From contig OZ316895.1 in assembly GCA_973895155.1 (NCBI GenBank), forward strand, positions 13,268,001 through 13,332,000: a DNA stretch of 64,000 nt, read 5' to 3'. Below the pieces are notes generated by a model that worked only from the letters and a program-made list of their open reading frames with translations, was not told the origin of the DNA and did no database searches. The DNA comes from Marsupella aquatica (Eukaryota > Marchantiophyta). Shown piece by piece: positions 1 to 11,392 of this stretch; positions within the stretch are counted from its first letter, which is position 1, and each line of letters opens with the position of its first letter. Both the position numbers and the translations under genes were made by a program.

Positions 1-3000
1 TTAAAATCCCGCTAAAACTTGTCCCGGCCTGGCATCCCACGCAATTGGTGGGCACTCCAAATGAGTGAGTAGTGAGGTGAGTGATTAGTTTAAGATTCTC
101 TGGCACTGTGTACCTGGCCTCAATTCCCACACGAAACACTATTTGAGGGGGGATCAAGCGCTTGCATCACAAAGGCACTTTGACATATTGTCCCATTTTC
201 AATGGCAGGTGGACCATCCAAGCTGCAATGAAGCTGTTTCAGGACATTCCAAAGATATGGTGGAGGAGTTCCCTGCATGCTCATGCACACCAATATGGTG
301 TGAGGAGAGTGAAAAGTGTCAGGACCGGAGAACATCTGGGCATAGTAGGGATTCAAATTTAACTTTTCATGGCCCAAATCCTTAAATTCCTCACCGACCT
401 GGGTATTTACAGGGCAACAGTAATGGGATTGCTCTAATTGTGAAGCTGGCAAAATTTTGAATCCGTGAGAATAGTGTTAGCAACTCACAGTTCTATGGGG
501 CATGACCTACTCTGTACAGTGGAGTCATAGGTCATTAATAACAAAAAATTTGATATTTAGACTATGCTTGTGAATAGGGGCAGAGACAGGGAGAGTCCTT
601 CCTATGCACACGCACAGGTATTCAAGCTAGTTAAAAGTAAATAGCTATTCATTAAAACCTTCAGAAGTTTTTATCAAAGTAACTTGTCCTTCCCAAATTA
701 TGTGACTCCCCAGTGCAAAGTGCCTCATTTCTGGGCTTTTGCTGGAAAGAGATAACAGTAGCAATGATTCGCTTCAGAGTAATGCTCTACTTACACGTGA
801 TGCACTGTCACAAAGATAAGAGTACAGGGCATGGGGGAAATGGATGATTGGCAAGTTACTTATAATAAGGGCCTACAATAATTCTAGTTTTGAATAGCAA
901 ATCTTGGTCCACTATTCAAGTACCAAGGCTCTGGGGAGAAAACAGTACCATTTTTGGAAGTGAATTGCATGGTGAATTTGGCTTGATATACAGAATACCT
1001 ATAATCCAGAAGGTAGGACATCACTGAGTCAGCAGTTATTTTGTTGACTTCATGAAAGCAAGACTGAGGAAGGCATAAATTGAGGACATGAAACATGCGT
1101 GGCTCACTGGGGATTTTCTCTGCTTAAATGATCGACACATACATTCACTCGTACCCACTCAACTACCCTAAATGCAGTTATAACCGAAAATTTTGCCCTC
1201 CACCTTTGACACAATCATCTTTTTAATGGAGCCTTCCTTTCAAGGGCACTTGTTTTTTTCAGGTACTTTTTCTAGTTTTCATAGGATGATTGATTGAGAG
1301 CTGTCCTCCTGGATGTTCTCCATTCAGTGCCCTAGCAAAATGGGCACTGCCTGGCAAAAGCTAGTTTTTTGTGCATGTGCGAGCCCACCTAAGTACTTAG
1401 AATCATGGCAAAAATAAACTCATATGAGTGACTGATACCTGATATGAGGGCAATGGAGACATGGCAGGAATACTCTGGTAAGAATGAACAGAATCCCCCC
1501 CCCCCACAACAACACGTTATGGTCAATTGGGTTCCGTGGATGGCAAAAGCTGTTTTGAGGGAAATCCAGCAATTTTCATATTTAAGCAGCAGAGTTTGCC
1601 ATTCTTTCCGCAGACGCATGGAATTCTTTGAAAGCCAAGCAAATGCCAGAGGGTGACATACTGTGTTGCCTAGCAAGATTCTGTTGCTACACGAGTTAAG
1701 TGGATGCTCCAAAAGGGAAATAGGGGCACTCCACTAAAGGGTGGAGGTGTAGACCTATCCACAAAAGTTTGACTGTGTAAGTGCAAGTTTTACAAAAAGT
1801 TTGTAATAAAATCCTATCCGTAAACTTGCCTAACCATGCATGACGGGTGGGTCTTTCTTGACAATAAGTGGCAGGACATGACCAAAGCAAAACATGTGCA
1901 TGAAAAACGTTTTTGGCAACTTGATAGATGTATAAAAGTGTTCCAACACAAGCACCAATACATACTAAGTCATGGGTTTACGTAAAGCTCTAGCACCCCC
2001 TAAACATAGGGTTGTACTAGTTGGATGGTTGCATGAGATTTCATTTCAGACTTTTGCATGGACCTGAACCTTTACTCCAGCAGCCAGGCCAGGCAAACGC
2101 AATGTCTCATGAGACTAAAAAGTACAGGAAAGGGTTTGATGGGGCCCCTCCAGGGACACAAACCCTGATAAGGCCCCTTCCATACTCTTCGGACCCCCAG
2201 TCCCTGCAGCCCATGCACATTCCCTGTAACCAAGCCCCTTTAACCCATACTGAGTTCCTACAGCCCCGTTGTCCTTGCAATACTATTTGTAAACGTTTTT
2301 CTCTAAAGTGGCTAATGTCACCTGGTACAATTCAAAAAGAAGATTCGAAGAAGTGCTATTTATATAAAGTTCTTAGATTAATATGTGACCATTAGATCTT
2401 CCTAGATTCACATATATATGTTGCAAGAATATGTTGAGGAGAGTAACAGATATCAAGGAGAGGCAAAGATGGCTAGGTGGGAAAATAATTAAACCAAAAA
2501 AAAAACTGACTAATTTTAACCCAAAATGGCTATTACATTTTCAGTGGGGTTGCAGACTGGCAATTTCACAGCAGCTGATCCAAAAAAAATGGGGAAGGGC
2601 AACTTTGAGATGCCCTGTTGCAACATCTGCCGGGAAAATTAAATCATGGGGTTTGGGAAACCGCCCATGGGTTGACTCAACATCTGTAGGGCACCAACAC
2701 GTTTGTGCAGACCAGTTTTCAGTGTGGACACCATTGTTATGACCATACAAGTTAGTGACAAAAGTTCCCATGACCCACGCCCTTGCCCAAGCCATAGCAT
2801 TCTGGGTGCAGAAAGACACCGGGGAAGGGCTACTTGGAGATGTCCTAGTGCAACCCAAAAACTTCCTGAAAACCTCCTGCTTGCCTCTTGCCCTCCTTCT
2901 GCAGGACACAAGGAAGCCTCTAGGATGCCAAGACAATGCTGCAAAGTGGTCACCAGAAGAAGGAAAAGGAGTGTATTTTTAAGTGCAAATGAAAAAAAAT

Positions 3001-3912
3001 TAAGTGCAAGATCTGCCAAATTCCACCCCACTAGAAAATACGAGCCACTGTTTGCAAAAACTAGCAAGTTTTTCTTTCACCCTCCCACCTAGCCACATAC
3101 CCATTTGCCAGATCTAATGGTAGTAAATTAATCTAACAAGAATATACAAGAAATATTTTAAGAATCGTTACTTTGCCAGGTGACATTGGCCCTATGGTAG
3201 AAAAGGAAAAACCTTCAAAAATAGGCTGGTAGGGAGACCAGGATTGTATCGTACCAGGCTGGTCGACCATGGAGCATTGCAGGGTCTGAAGGGACCGGGG
3301 TTACAGGGGATGTGCAAGGGCTACAAGAACCGGGGAAGGGGGAGTCCTTTTCAAACGAAAAGGCCTCCTAAGGAGTTTTCTTCCTGGACGGGGCGCATCA
3401 AGTCTTTTTCTCGCTAAAAGTAGTATTCTGCCAACTGACAAAAAGCACCAAGTCAAGAGACAAGATCCGAAAGGCAAGACCCGAAATAAAGGAGTGTCCT
3501 CCGTATTGCTTTAGTTCGTTTGCCATCGTAGGGGATCCTTTGGCTTTTTGTTCTTTTGGCGGTTTGTCCCTTATTTTCTGCACTTTATTTGGTCTCTTCC
3601 ACTTTTGGTGTGTCTAATTATTTGGCTCTTTGATTTTTTGTTCTTTTGGACGTTTGTTCATTGTTTTCTCCCTGTTTTTTTTAGGTTTACACTTGCTTTT
3701 CTTTTTTCTGGTTAGGGGTTTGTTCTCTTTTGGAACCCTTTCTCTTTCCTTTCATTGTACTTTGTTTTTCTCTGATTTATAAATTGCGCTTTTGTACCTT
3801 TATTTAATAAGGGCGCATCAGAATTTATTGGGTCTCTCACTCTCTTTCCTTTAGGATCTTTCTCCAGTCTAGAGAAGTTTATTCTTTGCCAATCTGGTGT
3901 ATATTGTATTAG
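1..3912. other. Gene-poor intergenic DNA
   Basis: No convincing coding gene is visible. Short open frames on both strands overlap each other and show no recognisable domain. Two diverged copies of one segment lie at about 2590-2635 and 2820-2865; both begin GGGGAAGGGC and continue with a similar GAGATG-containing stretch, so a small, old duplication is likely. 3560-3830 is T-rich low-complexity sequence. Confidence 0.6.
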
Positions 3913-3917
3913 CCTAA

Positions 3918-3960
3918 TGTGATGGACAAATGATAATCACCATATATAGAATGTGAAATG
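3918..3960 (-). repeat. Copia 3' LTR, left fragment
   Basis: About 43 bp beginning TGTGATGG match the inner part of the 5' LTR at 22744-22787 with few differences. The match stops where the gypsy insertion begins. A CCTAA target duplication lies immediately to the left (3913-3917). Confidence 0.8.
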
Positions 3961-4270
3961 TGTCGTGCGCATACACATCGCTACACAACATACATCGCTT
4001 GTCACATACATCCACACATAGTCACACTGCCACATCACAAATACAAGAGAATGGAATACAAGTGGAACTCATGTCCACACATGTCCAAAACCCACAATCG
4101 CCCCCCTAGCTGGGAGTAAGGTCCCCTTACTCTAGCTAGCCATGAGTTTTACAAGGTTGATATACACCTTTTAGGTGTGAAGATCAGGAGGCCGGGTGCA
4201 AGTGAGCCCCATCGATCACCTACCTGCAATCCATATCTGCCAAGAGAACACAAATGATAACTAGTCGACT

Positions 4271-6745
4271 TCACCGACACTGAGGACACAACCATGATCC
4301 ACTAGGAATCACCTGCAATGGTGGTGTCAAACATGACATGTGCCATCCTCTAGAACACTTATCACAAATCAACATAGTAGCTGCTCCCTGAGCAGATCCA
4401 CACAACATACATTTCAAGCCAGCATGAACATGTGCCAAGCTTGGATCTACTGTACCATCAATGTCGGGAAGGTGACATGGTGCACAGTTATGCACATGAT
4501 CCTTCCAAACCATACCATCGCGTCCCTCCAACATCAGGACACCAGAAGGCAACACTTCACGCACACGTAAGATTGTCCGGCCTGCGGTCACATCAAGTGT
4601 TGTGGGTGCTGTCTGCTGCAAATAAACATAATCACCAGGATGAAATCGTCGAATGCTTGCACGGTAACCTCCTCCACGAATAGTGGCATACCTCAAAGTA
4701 TCACGATGTTGGGCAATGGCAAGGTTGTCAAAAGCCATGGGCATCACTCTCTGAAATACTCGTGCTCTCTTAGAACACACCTTGACCCAAACATTAGGAT
4801 CATCCAAGTTCACAACTGGTGCAGCATCACGACGAACAGCTGCTGGCAAATCTGGCTCTCTATCATAGAGCAAAAAGTAAGGTGAGAAGGATGCAAGTGA
4901 TGCTTGCCGACTGAAACGGTAGCCCATAGCTAACCAAGGTAGTTGGAGATCCCAATCTCCCAGATGACCAACCTGCAAGCCATACTTACGCAATCCTCTC
5001 TTCACAGTTTGCACAACTCTCTCAACTAATCCATCTACCTCAGGATGATCATGAGAGGTAGTACGATGATCAATCAGAGCTTGCTCACACAAACTCTCAA
5101 ACTCTCCACGGAACTCAGTTCCCTGATCAGTCAACACCTCAGCTGGTGCTCCAAAATGACTGAGTACACGATCCAAAAATGTAGCAGCAACTCCTCCACT
5201 TGCTTTATCTGGCAACGCCACTAGCTCAATCCACTTGGAGAAGTGCTCCACCATGACCAAAACATACCGATTATGACGTTGGGTAAGAGGTAATGGACCA
5301 GCAAAATCCAAACTCCAACGATATCCCAAACCCATGATCGGCAACGGGTACAACTGGGGAGTGGGAGCATTAAATGATGCTCTCACTCTATCACATACCA
5401 CACACTTAGCTATCAACTGTTGGACATGAGTGTGCATACCACACCACCAATATTGTGTCTGCAGCAAGCTGTAAGTGCGCTTCACACCAAAGTGACCCAA
5501 CTCCTCGTGTGCATGTCGCACCAAATGTACTCGTTGTGATGGTTTTGATACCACCAACACCCTACCATCATGCAGTACTCTCAAAAGATGGTTTCCCTCC
5601 CATCGAAACCTCTTGGCTCTCTGTAGAACCCTGTCACGATCTTTGGCATCAACACTATCAACAATAGAACCACTGCGCAGATATTCCAACACTCTCACAT
5701 CATTGTGAATATCTTGCTGTCCAGAAGTTACCTCACCAACATCCACATCTGAAGACTCATCATCCACTCCATCCAATGAGGTAGAGTCCACAGATCCACT
5801 GTATGCTGGCACCCAACAAAGAAAGGCAGATGCATGCCATCCTGACACCATCTCCTTATCTGACTCATCATGCCATCTGGCTCCAGTTTCATCCTGCTGA
5901 CTGGTACATGGATTGCGGCTTAATCCATCTGCATCCAAGTTCACTTTTCCAGGCCTATGCACCACCTGGAAATCATACTCCTGTAACAACAATGCCCATC
6001 GTGCAAACTTCCCTGTAAGCTTGTCAGACTCCATTAACCACTTAAGAGGCTGATGATCAGTGATCAAGGTGAAGGGGTTACCAAACAAGTAGCAACAAAA
6101 ATGTGCAACAGCCCACACTGCTGCCAAACACTCTCCCTCATAAGAGCTATACTTAGCCTCTGTTGAATTGTTTGATCTATTGGCATAAGCCACAACAAAC
6201 TTATTCCCCTCATCATCCTTCTGAGTCAGCACTGCTCCAAGTCCTACTCCACTCCAATCAGTGTGTAGCTGAAATGGTCTGCCTGAAATGGATCTTCTCA
6301 AAATAGGGGATGATGCCAATCTTTGCTTCAACTCCTGAAAGGCATGCTCTTGGTCATCACCCCAAATCCATTCCTGATCCAACTTAGTGAGTATGGTCAA
6401 AGGTTTAGCAAGCTGGCTAAATCCTTTAACATACCTCCTGTAGTAGCTCGCCAATCCCAAGAATGCACGAACTCTACTCACATCAGTAGGACAAGGAATT
6501 TGTGTAATGGCCTCCACTTTAGTCTGTTGTACACCCAATCCCCCTGGGTATATAGTGTGGCCCAAATACTCAATCTGGTCTTGGAAGAACTTACACTTGC
6601 TAGGATGGAGCTTCAACCCATGTGCTCTCAATCTCTCCAACACAATCTGCAAGTGTTGCTGATGTTCTTCCATAGTAGAAGAATAGACCAAAATATCATC
6701 AATATAACATCTGACAAAATCCAAACCTGCAAGGATTTGATCCAT
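4271..6745 (-). CDS. Gypsy RT (palm), RNase H, integrase and PHD finger
   Basis: The segment starts inside the reverse transcriptase with the YIDD catalytic box (CYIDDILVYSS), followed by the connection region. RNase H follows with its acidic residues (TDWSG, YEGECLA, ITDHQPLKWL, NLDADGLSR). The integrase has an HHCC zinc finger (HEELGH ... CVVCDRVR) and the DDE core (SLDFAGP, LTDQGTEF, DGLVERV). The last about 50 residues form a C4HC3 PHD finger (CMLCGS ... ICDKCSRGWHMSC ... WLCPQC) where chromoviruses carry a chromodomain. RT, RNase H and integrase copy and insert the element; the PHD finger probably binds histone H3 tails. The frame ends with its own stop at 4271. Confidence 0.9.
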   Translation of the reverse strand: MDQILAGLDFVRCYIDDILVYSSTMEEHQQHLQIVLERLRAHGLKLHPSKCKFFQDQIEYLGHTIYPGGLGVQQTKVEAITQIPCPTDVSRVRAFLGLASYYRRYVKGFSQLAKPLTILTKLDQEWIWGDDQEHAFQELKQRLASSPILRRSISGRPFQLHTDWSGVGLGAVLTQKDDEGNKFVVAYANRSNNSTEAKYSSYEGECLAAVWAVAHFCCYLFGNPFTLITDHQPLKWLMESDKLTGKFARWALLLQEYDFQVVHRPGKVNLDADGLSRNPCTSQQDETGARWHDESDKEMVSGWHASAFLCWVPAYSGSVDSTSLDGVDDESSDVDVGEVTSGQQDIHNDVRVLEYLRSGSIVDSVDAKDRDRVLQRAKRFRWEGNHLLRVLHDGRVLVVSKPSQRVHLVRHAHEELGHFGVKRTYSLLQTQYWWCGMHTHVQQLIAKCVVCDRVRASFNAPTPQLYPLPIMGLGYRWSLDFAGPLPLTQRHNRYVLVMVEHFSKWIELVALPDKASGGVAATFLDRVLSHFGAPAEVLTDQGTEFRGEFESLCEQALIDHRTTSHDHPEVDGLVERVVQTVKRGLRKYGLQVGHLGDWDLQLPWLAMGYRFSRQASLASFSPYFLLYDREPDLPAAVRRDAAPVVNLDDPNVWVKVCSKRARVFQRVMPMAFDNLAIAQHRDTLRYATIRGGGYRASIRRFHPGDYVYLQQTAPTTLDVTAGRTILRVREVLPSGVLMLEGRDGMVWKDHVHNCAPCHLPDIDGTVDPSLAHVHAGLKCMLCGSAQGAATMLICDKCSRGWHMSCLTPPLQVIPSGSWLCPQCR

Positions 6746-6775
6746 GACTCTCTGGAACTCAGGTGGTGCATTCTT

Positions 6776-7351
6776 CTACCCAAATGGTAAGAATAACCAC
6801 TGATACAAACGATCTTTGCCATAACAATCAATCCCCCAGAATGTTGTCTTGGACTTGTCAACATGCCTAATTGGAAGCTGATGGTACCCTGCCCTCAGAT
6901 CCAATGAACTGAAAACCTTTGCATGCCCCACAGCATCAAAGATCTCCTCAGGTGTGGGCATGGCATATCTATCAGATTTTGTCTAGCGATTAATGGGTCT
7001 GTAATCACCACACATGCGCCTATCTATGTAATTGCCATGCACATCCTTCTTGGCTGACATCACTGTGGCAGATGCATACTCCCCATATGAAATCTCCACC
7101 AATCCAGCCTCCAACAAATCTTGAGTTCTGCTTTGAATTAGAGCTCTCTCCATGTCACTATAACGGTATGGTCTATGAAAGATTGGCGCATCACTAGCCA
7201 ATTCAATCTGAATACCAGGACCCTTTAATGTCCCCAAATCCTTCATGCTAAATGCAAAATAATTCCAGTAACTCTTCAGGAATCGATGCATGCGATGTCT
7301 CTCCTCCCCTGTCAACTTAGGGCCAAGCTGTGGTTCCCAACTCTCCACCAA
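6776..7351 (-). CDS. Gypsy reverse transcriptase, N-terminal part
   Basis: The fingers and palm of a Ty3/gypsy RT. Visible motifs are ELASDAPIFHRPYRYS, MCGDYRPINR and FSSLDLRAGYHQ, followed by a WLFLPFG block. TAG codons at 6983-6985 and 6776-6778 fall inside otherwise normal RT sequence, in the same frame as the downstream YIDD segment. The protein would continue without loss into 6745. Confidence 0.85.
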
Positions 7352-7396
7352 ATCCCTAATATCTCTTTGTAGGGTAGAAGAGATAGTCGATGATTG

Positions 7397-8662
7397 CTAT
7401 TTAGTAGTAGATTGAGCAGTCCCTTCTTGCTCAACAATGTGTCCAGCCTTGGCCAATCCTGCCATAGGTCTATGGACTATCTGCTCGTCCCCAGCTGTGG
7501 TCAGTACTGTCTCAATGGACCGCAAGCTCACCAAGTGACAATCAGTAATTCCAGCAGAGCGCATCTGCAACTGTTCAGCTACTCCCAAGCTGATAATCAA
7601 AGTCAAACAATTCAGATCCATTGCTTGACCAAGAACCTGGCGCTGCAAACCCTCTGACACAGAGGCAACTGCAGTGGTGCCAGTCAAAAATCCCATAGCA
7701 CGCTCTCTCTCATCAGCAGTAGGTTCCACTAACTGCTGGAGAGCTGTGTCCCACACAAGTCCAGGGCCACCTACTCTGAATGCATATGAAGCAGAGTGGC
7801 TTACAAGAGTGGGTAATGCACAACGTGGGCGCCCAACTGCATTGACCATTGCCAATGGAGGTCTATCAGGTTGGGTCACACCCTGTGCACGACGCCCTAG
7901 ATCCAAAATAGCATCCACCACTAAGGCGGGTGAGTATGGAATGCTATCAAATGCGCGCTTCAGCACCTCACATGGGATCAAATTACTCCACCACAAGCGT
8001 GGATGATGTGCACGAGAACCCACACGTGCAGCATCCAATAACACAGCAGGTCCAATCCAAGACCTCACCTGGTGAACACTGGCAACAATCCGACTACGAT
8101 CATCACCTAACAATGGCACATTCTCCAAAATGTATGCTGGAGACTGTGTCTGATGTAGCTGGAGATGACACAGCACCCGTAACATCTCCCAAAATAATGC
8201 AGAGCGTGGATCATGAAGTCCATGCCCAACGCCAGCTCTAGATTGGCCCTGACATGGCCAACCAGCAATCACCAAATCAATGGGGCCAACACGATGCAGA
8301 TGATCCGCCCCCAACAATGAAATATCAGTAGGTAATGCATGCTGATAACCACGAACAGCATCCACTGGCAGCAACTGTGGATATCTATCCACCAACATAG
8401 CCACATGTTGCAATGAGACCCTCCGTGCTGTCTCATCTATCTCCACATACAAATAACGACGCACAGGAATTTCTGCCTGAATAACAGCAGCCAATCCAGT
8501 GCTAATCCCACCAAAAAGATCCAACAAACAAATACCCTTCGGTGGATACTGCCAAGCAATAGGAGTGGTATCCAATGGTGAAAGAGTCACAGGTCCATCT
8601 GCAAGAGACTGTTCTGCTCCCGAATGTGATGTAAAAGCATGACGCCACGCATCATGTCCCAA
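7397..8662 (-). CDS. Captured DNMT3-like DNA cytosine-5 methyltransferase domain
   Basis: A cytosine C5 methyltransferase lies between protease and RT in the same frame. Motif I is DLFGGISTGLAAV (about residues 48-60 of this segment), motif II is YVEID (72-76), and the catalytic motif IV is AGWPCQGQS with Cys at about 137. The ENV motif VI is at 180-182 and a motif VIII-like GSRAHHPRLWW at 215-225. A motif X-like GQAMDLN lies near the C-terminus after a target-recognition region of about 100 residues. The LFGGI and PC arrangement and the short length resemble DNMT3/DRM more than DNMT1. It would methylate cytosine in DNA, perhaps the element's own copies or host silencing targets. All catalytic motifs look intact. 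The segment ends at a TAG (7397), after which the frame continues to RT. Confidence 0.85.
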   Translation of the reverse strand: MGHDAWRHAFTSHSGAEQSLADGPVTLSPLDTTPIAWQYPPKGICLLDLFGGISTGLAAVIQAEIPVRRYLYVEIDETARRVSLQHVAMLVDRYPQLLPVDAVRGYQHALPTDISLLGADHLHRVGPIDLVIAGWPCQGQSRAGVGHGLHDPRSALFWEMLRVLCHLQLHQTQSPAYILENVPLLGDDRSRIVASVHQVRSWIGPAVLLDAARVGSRAHHPRLWWSNLIPCEVLKRAFDSIPYSPALVVDAILDLGRRAQGVTQPDRPPLAMVNAVGRPRCALPTLVSHSASYAFRVGGPGLVWDTALQQLVEPTADERERAMGFLTGTTAVASVSEGLQRQVLGQAMDLNCLTLIISLGVAEQLQMRSAGITDCHLVSLRSIETVLTTAGDEQIVHRPMAGLAKAGHIVEQEGTAQSTTK

Positions 8663-8674
8663 TCGTGCTGCTGC

Positions 8675-9292
8675 CTATGGCAAGGCCTCTGCAGTGCCCC
8701 ACACTAGTGGCACAACACTACCAACAGGTAATCCTCGCATGATGTGTTCCTCATGAGACTCCTCCAATGGTGGAACATCTGCTGCATGCGCATTACCCTC
8801 AATCAAATCATCAAGTCCAGCAATTAGACCATTGAATGCTGCCAAAGACAATGGTGTGGATTTAGGACCTCCTGGCACAGGTCCACTAAATCTCACTGGC
8901 AATTTGCTCAATCGAGCATCTCCTGACTGCCAATCAGGTCTATATGACACTGATTCCTCCCAAAAATCAAGAATAAATCCCATGGGGTAGAGCACTGTAC
9001 ATCCCACCAACACATCATATGACTCTGTCTTAGTCAAAATAGCTCGTGCCTATATCTGTGAGCTATCTGTGGTATGACCTTCCTGAATCCTCAAATCAAG
9101 AGGTCTCCTGGTGATGTGCTGTGTAGGTGTAGGTCCCCCCAATGAAGTCTGAATGGGAAAGGGAAAATCCTCCAAATCCTCTAGACGCAATCCCAATCCA
9201 CGTATGGCAGAATTTCCCAACATCAAGGGTTGAGCACCAGTATCCAGTAACACCCTCTCTGGCTGGTATACTGTTCCAGAAGGCCCAACTAA
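8675..9292 (-). CDS. Gypsy aspartic protease region
   Basis: The segment contains the retropepsin active-site motif LLDTGAQPLMLG near 9220-9255, followed by GLGLRLEDL and a beta-rich stretch, as in retrotransposon proteases. A TAG at 9050 divides it, and a TGA at 9293 separates it from the gag side. It would process the polyprotein. The part at 8675-9037 downstream of the protease core has no assigned domain; it links the protease to the methyltransferase. Confidence 0.7.
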
Positions 9293-9295
9293 TCA

Positions 9296-11392
9296 GAAGA
9301 TACCACTCCGATTATCCAATGATACAACATTAGGTTTAAACCTAGTCCTCTTGAATGCAGGGCGTGCTGGTAAATTCACCAACCTCGCTGCTGCTGCATG
9401 CCATGTCTCACTAGTAGCAGTAGGTGGCATGGTCTTCACTACTTCAACACTGCAAGCTGCTTCTGCATGGGAAGCAACCACTGGAGTGTCCTCATAGAGT
9501 GTAGCTGCCAATCTGAACACTTCTGCAGGACCAACTCCCAAGTTCAGCATGTCTGTCGCTGAAAATAATGGGGCGCGTACCATGGTAGTAGCCGCCCCTA
9601 GCAAGATACTTGTCATCCCTACTGCATCACTCCTTGATTCTGCCAACTTACCCATGCCAAGGTTTGTCCGAACCGGGTTCATATAGGTAGTCTGAACTGT
9701 CTCTGACAATGTAAAAGACTAAGGAAGCTTTGTCTACCGACGTGCATCCCCCCTCTATGGATCTAACTCCACTACTGCTCCTTGTGGCTCAAGAGCTTTG
9801 GCTGCTCCACATGTCAAAACTGCTGATGCATCAATATGTGCAGTGCCACACATGAATCCCATGGTGGCAAGGTCTCCATCAGCTCCATAAGATGTGGAAG
9901 GACCATGGGATGTGGAAGGTCCATAGGATGTAGATGCCCCATCACCAGAAGTAGGTCTCACCTGGGAACTAGCCATGGCAGCTAGCTGTTGCTCCAATTG
10001 AGCAATCTTAGCATCCTTTGGATCTATGGTTACAGCAGGGGCAGCGTCACCTCCCTGTCTCCCTGCATGTGGCATGCCACGACCACGTCCACCACCTCTA
10101 CCTCCTCCTCCTCTTCCCTGATCATGTGTACGGGATACTCCCCTCCGTAACTCAGGGTGGAGTGAGAAACACCTATCTTTGGTGTGGCCAGGAGCTCCAC
10201 AATGATCACATTGTCGCTGATCAGGCGCTGATGCTCCCCCTGATCCTCTATGATCTGGGCAATATCTCTGTGCATGATCCCCACCATAGGTCCAACATCC
10301 TGATTGATGTCCAGCATAAGAGGGCACAGGTCTCTGGCTGGTAGACTCTTGTGTAGTAGGCTTCTCCCTCTGGCTCTTCTGTGTAGTAGGCTGTGGTGTG
10401 GGTGTAGATGCAGCCTTTGGTGCTTCCTTGGCAAATTCGGAAGTCACCACCTTCTCATTCACCATATTGAGCTCAATGCGCTAAGAAAGTGTAAAAACAA
10501 ATGCTAATGTAGGATCTGCATCCCTAAGCAGGGTGACATCTCTCACTCTGCATCGCAATTCTCTATCCAGGATTGCGTATCAAAACTGGACTGCCTAAGC
10601 CTCTGTCACTCCCTTGGTGACAGTGATTAATCTGCGCATACGAGTGTATGCCTCACGTAGACTCTCTCCAGTCTTGCGCTAAAACTCCTGGAGACCCTTC
10701 AACTTATCAGTTCTCACACCCTGATAGTTCTGCTTCAGTACCTCAAAGAATTCCACCACATGATTAAATGCTGGCGCAACTCCAGTCACTGTCACAATCA
10801 CACCGGCAGGAGTAGCGGTGGATGCTGCTGGAGTGCTGCTGGTGGATGGTGTGCCACTCTGGCTAGTGCTGCTAGACGAAGCAACAGTTGTGGCAATGTG
10901 TTGGGCAGCCACACTAGTGCCATAGGTGATGGACAAATAATTAGGCGACCAATGCTACCTCCATGCCTCAATCTCAACCAAATGAGCCTTCCAAAACTCA
11001 TGGTAGTCATCCATGGGTGGCCCCTCCAAATGCTGAAATGATCCCTTCCATGCCATGAAAGGGGTAAACAACGTGGCGTTACGCAATGTCTGCATATCGC
11101 ACCACGTATCAAACTCCTAGATGAAATCATCCAGATCAATCGTGTCAACTGCACCAGAGTATCATCGTGGGCCCTTTGTAGCCCCGTACATCTCTTCCAT
11201 ATCCCACAACAAAGGTGCAATCGCCTGATGACAAGGAGAACTGCTCACAGAGTCCTCGTCAAAATCAGTGTCTGAAGCTATGCTGTTGACTGCTAAAAAA
11301 GTCGTTGGCCGAAACTGCGCCCCACTCCGAGTGAAACCGGTCCGTCGTCCATCGGGTAACCCAACAGCACCAGAAGAATCCGTGGTGACCAA
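9296..11392 (-). CDS. Gypsy gag with CCHC zinc knuckle
   Basis: The N-terminal half (about 11392-10480) is a helical capsid-like region containing LKQNYQGVRTDKLKGLQEF and several in-frame TAG/TGA codons. A Gly/Arg-rich and Ser/Thr-rich nucleocapsid follows (10465-9755) with a good CCHC knuckle, CDHCGAPGHTKDRC. A degenerate knuckle upstream reads CWTYGGDHAQRYC, where the second Cys is Tyr (a G-to-A change on the coding strand). The segment at 9296-9709 connects gag to protease and is unassigned. Its role is particle assembly and RNA binding. Confidence 0.7.

Larger units (their letters stand above)
4271..11392 (-). pseudogene. Gypsy gag-pro-DNMT-pol-PHD polyprotein frame
   Basis: A single reading frame covers 7.1 kb with no shift. 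All stop codons inside it share one phase. TAG lies at 11117, 10955, 10679, 10595, 10481, 9755, 9734, 9719, 9050, 8675, 7397, 6983 and 6776; TGA at 11159, 10580 and 9293 (lowest coordinate given). There is no internal TAA. Conserved domains continue directly across the stops: for example, RT motifs sit on both sides of 6983 and 6776. The component domains are listed separately. It is annotated as a pseudogene because no readthrough mechanism is known here; recoding or RNA editing cannot be excluded from sequence alone. Confidence 0.8.

Noticed and set aside
120-452. Minus-strand 110-codon frame at the left edge
   Set aside because: No recognisable domain and isolated in intergenic DNA; may be an old repeat fragment but cannot be supported.
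4271-11392. Alternative nuclear genetic code with TAG as Gln
   Set aside because: The intact PFP-beta gene in the same window uses CAG for Gln and has no in-frame TAG, and CAG codons are also present within the element; mutation is simpler.
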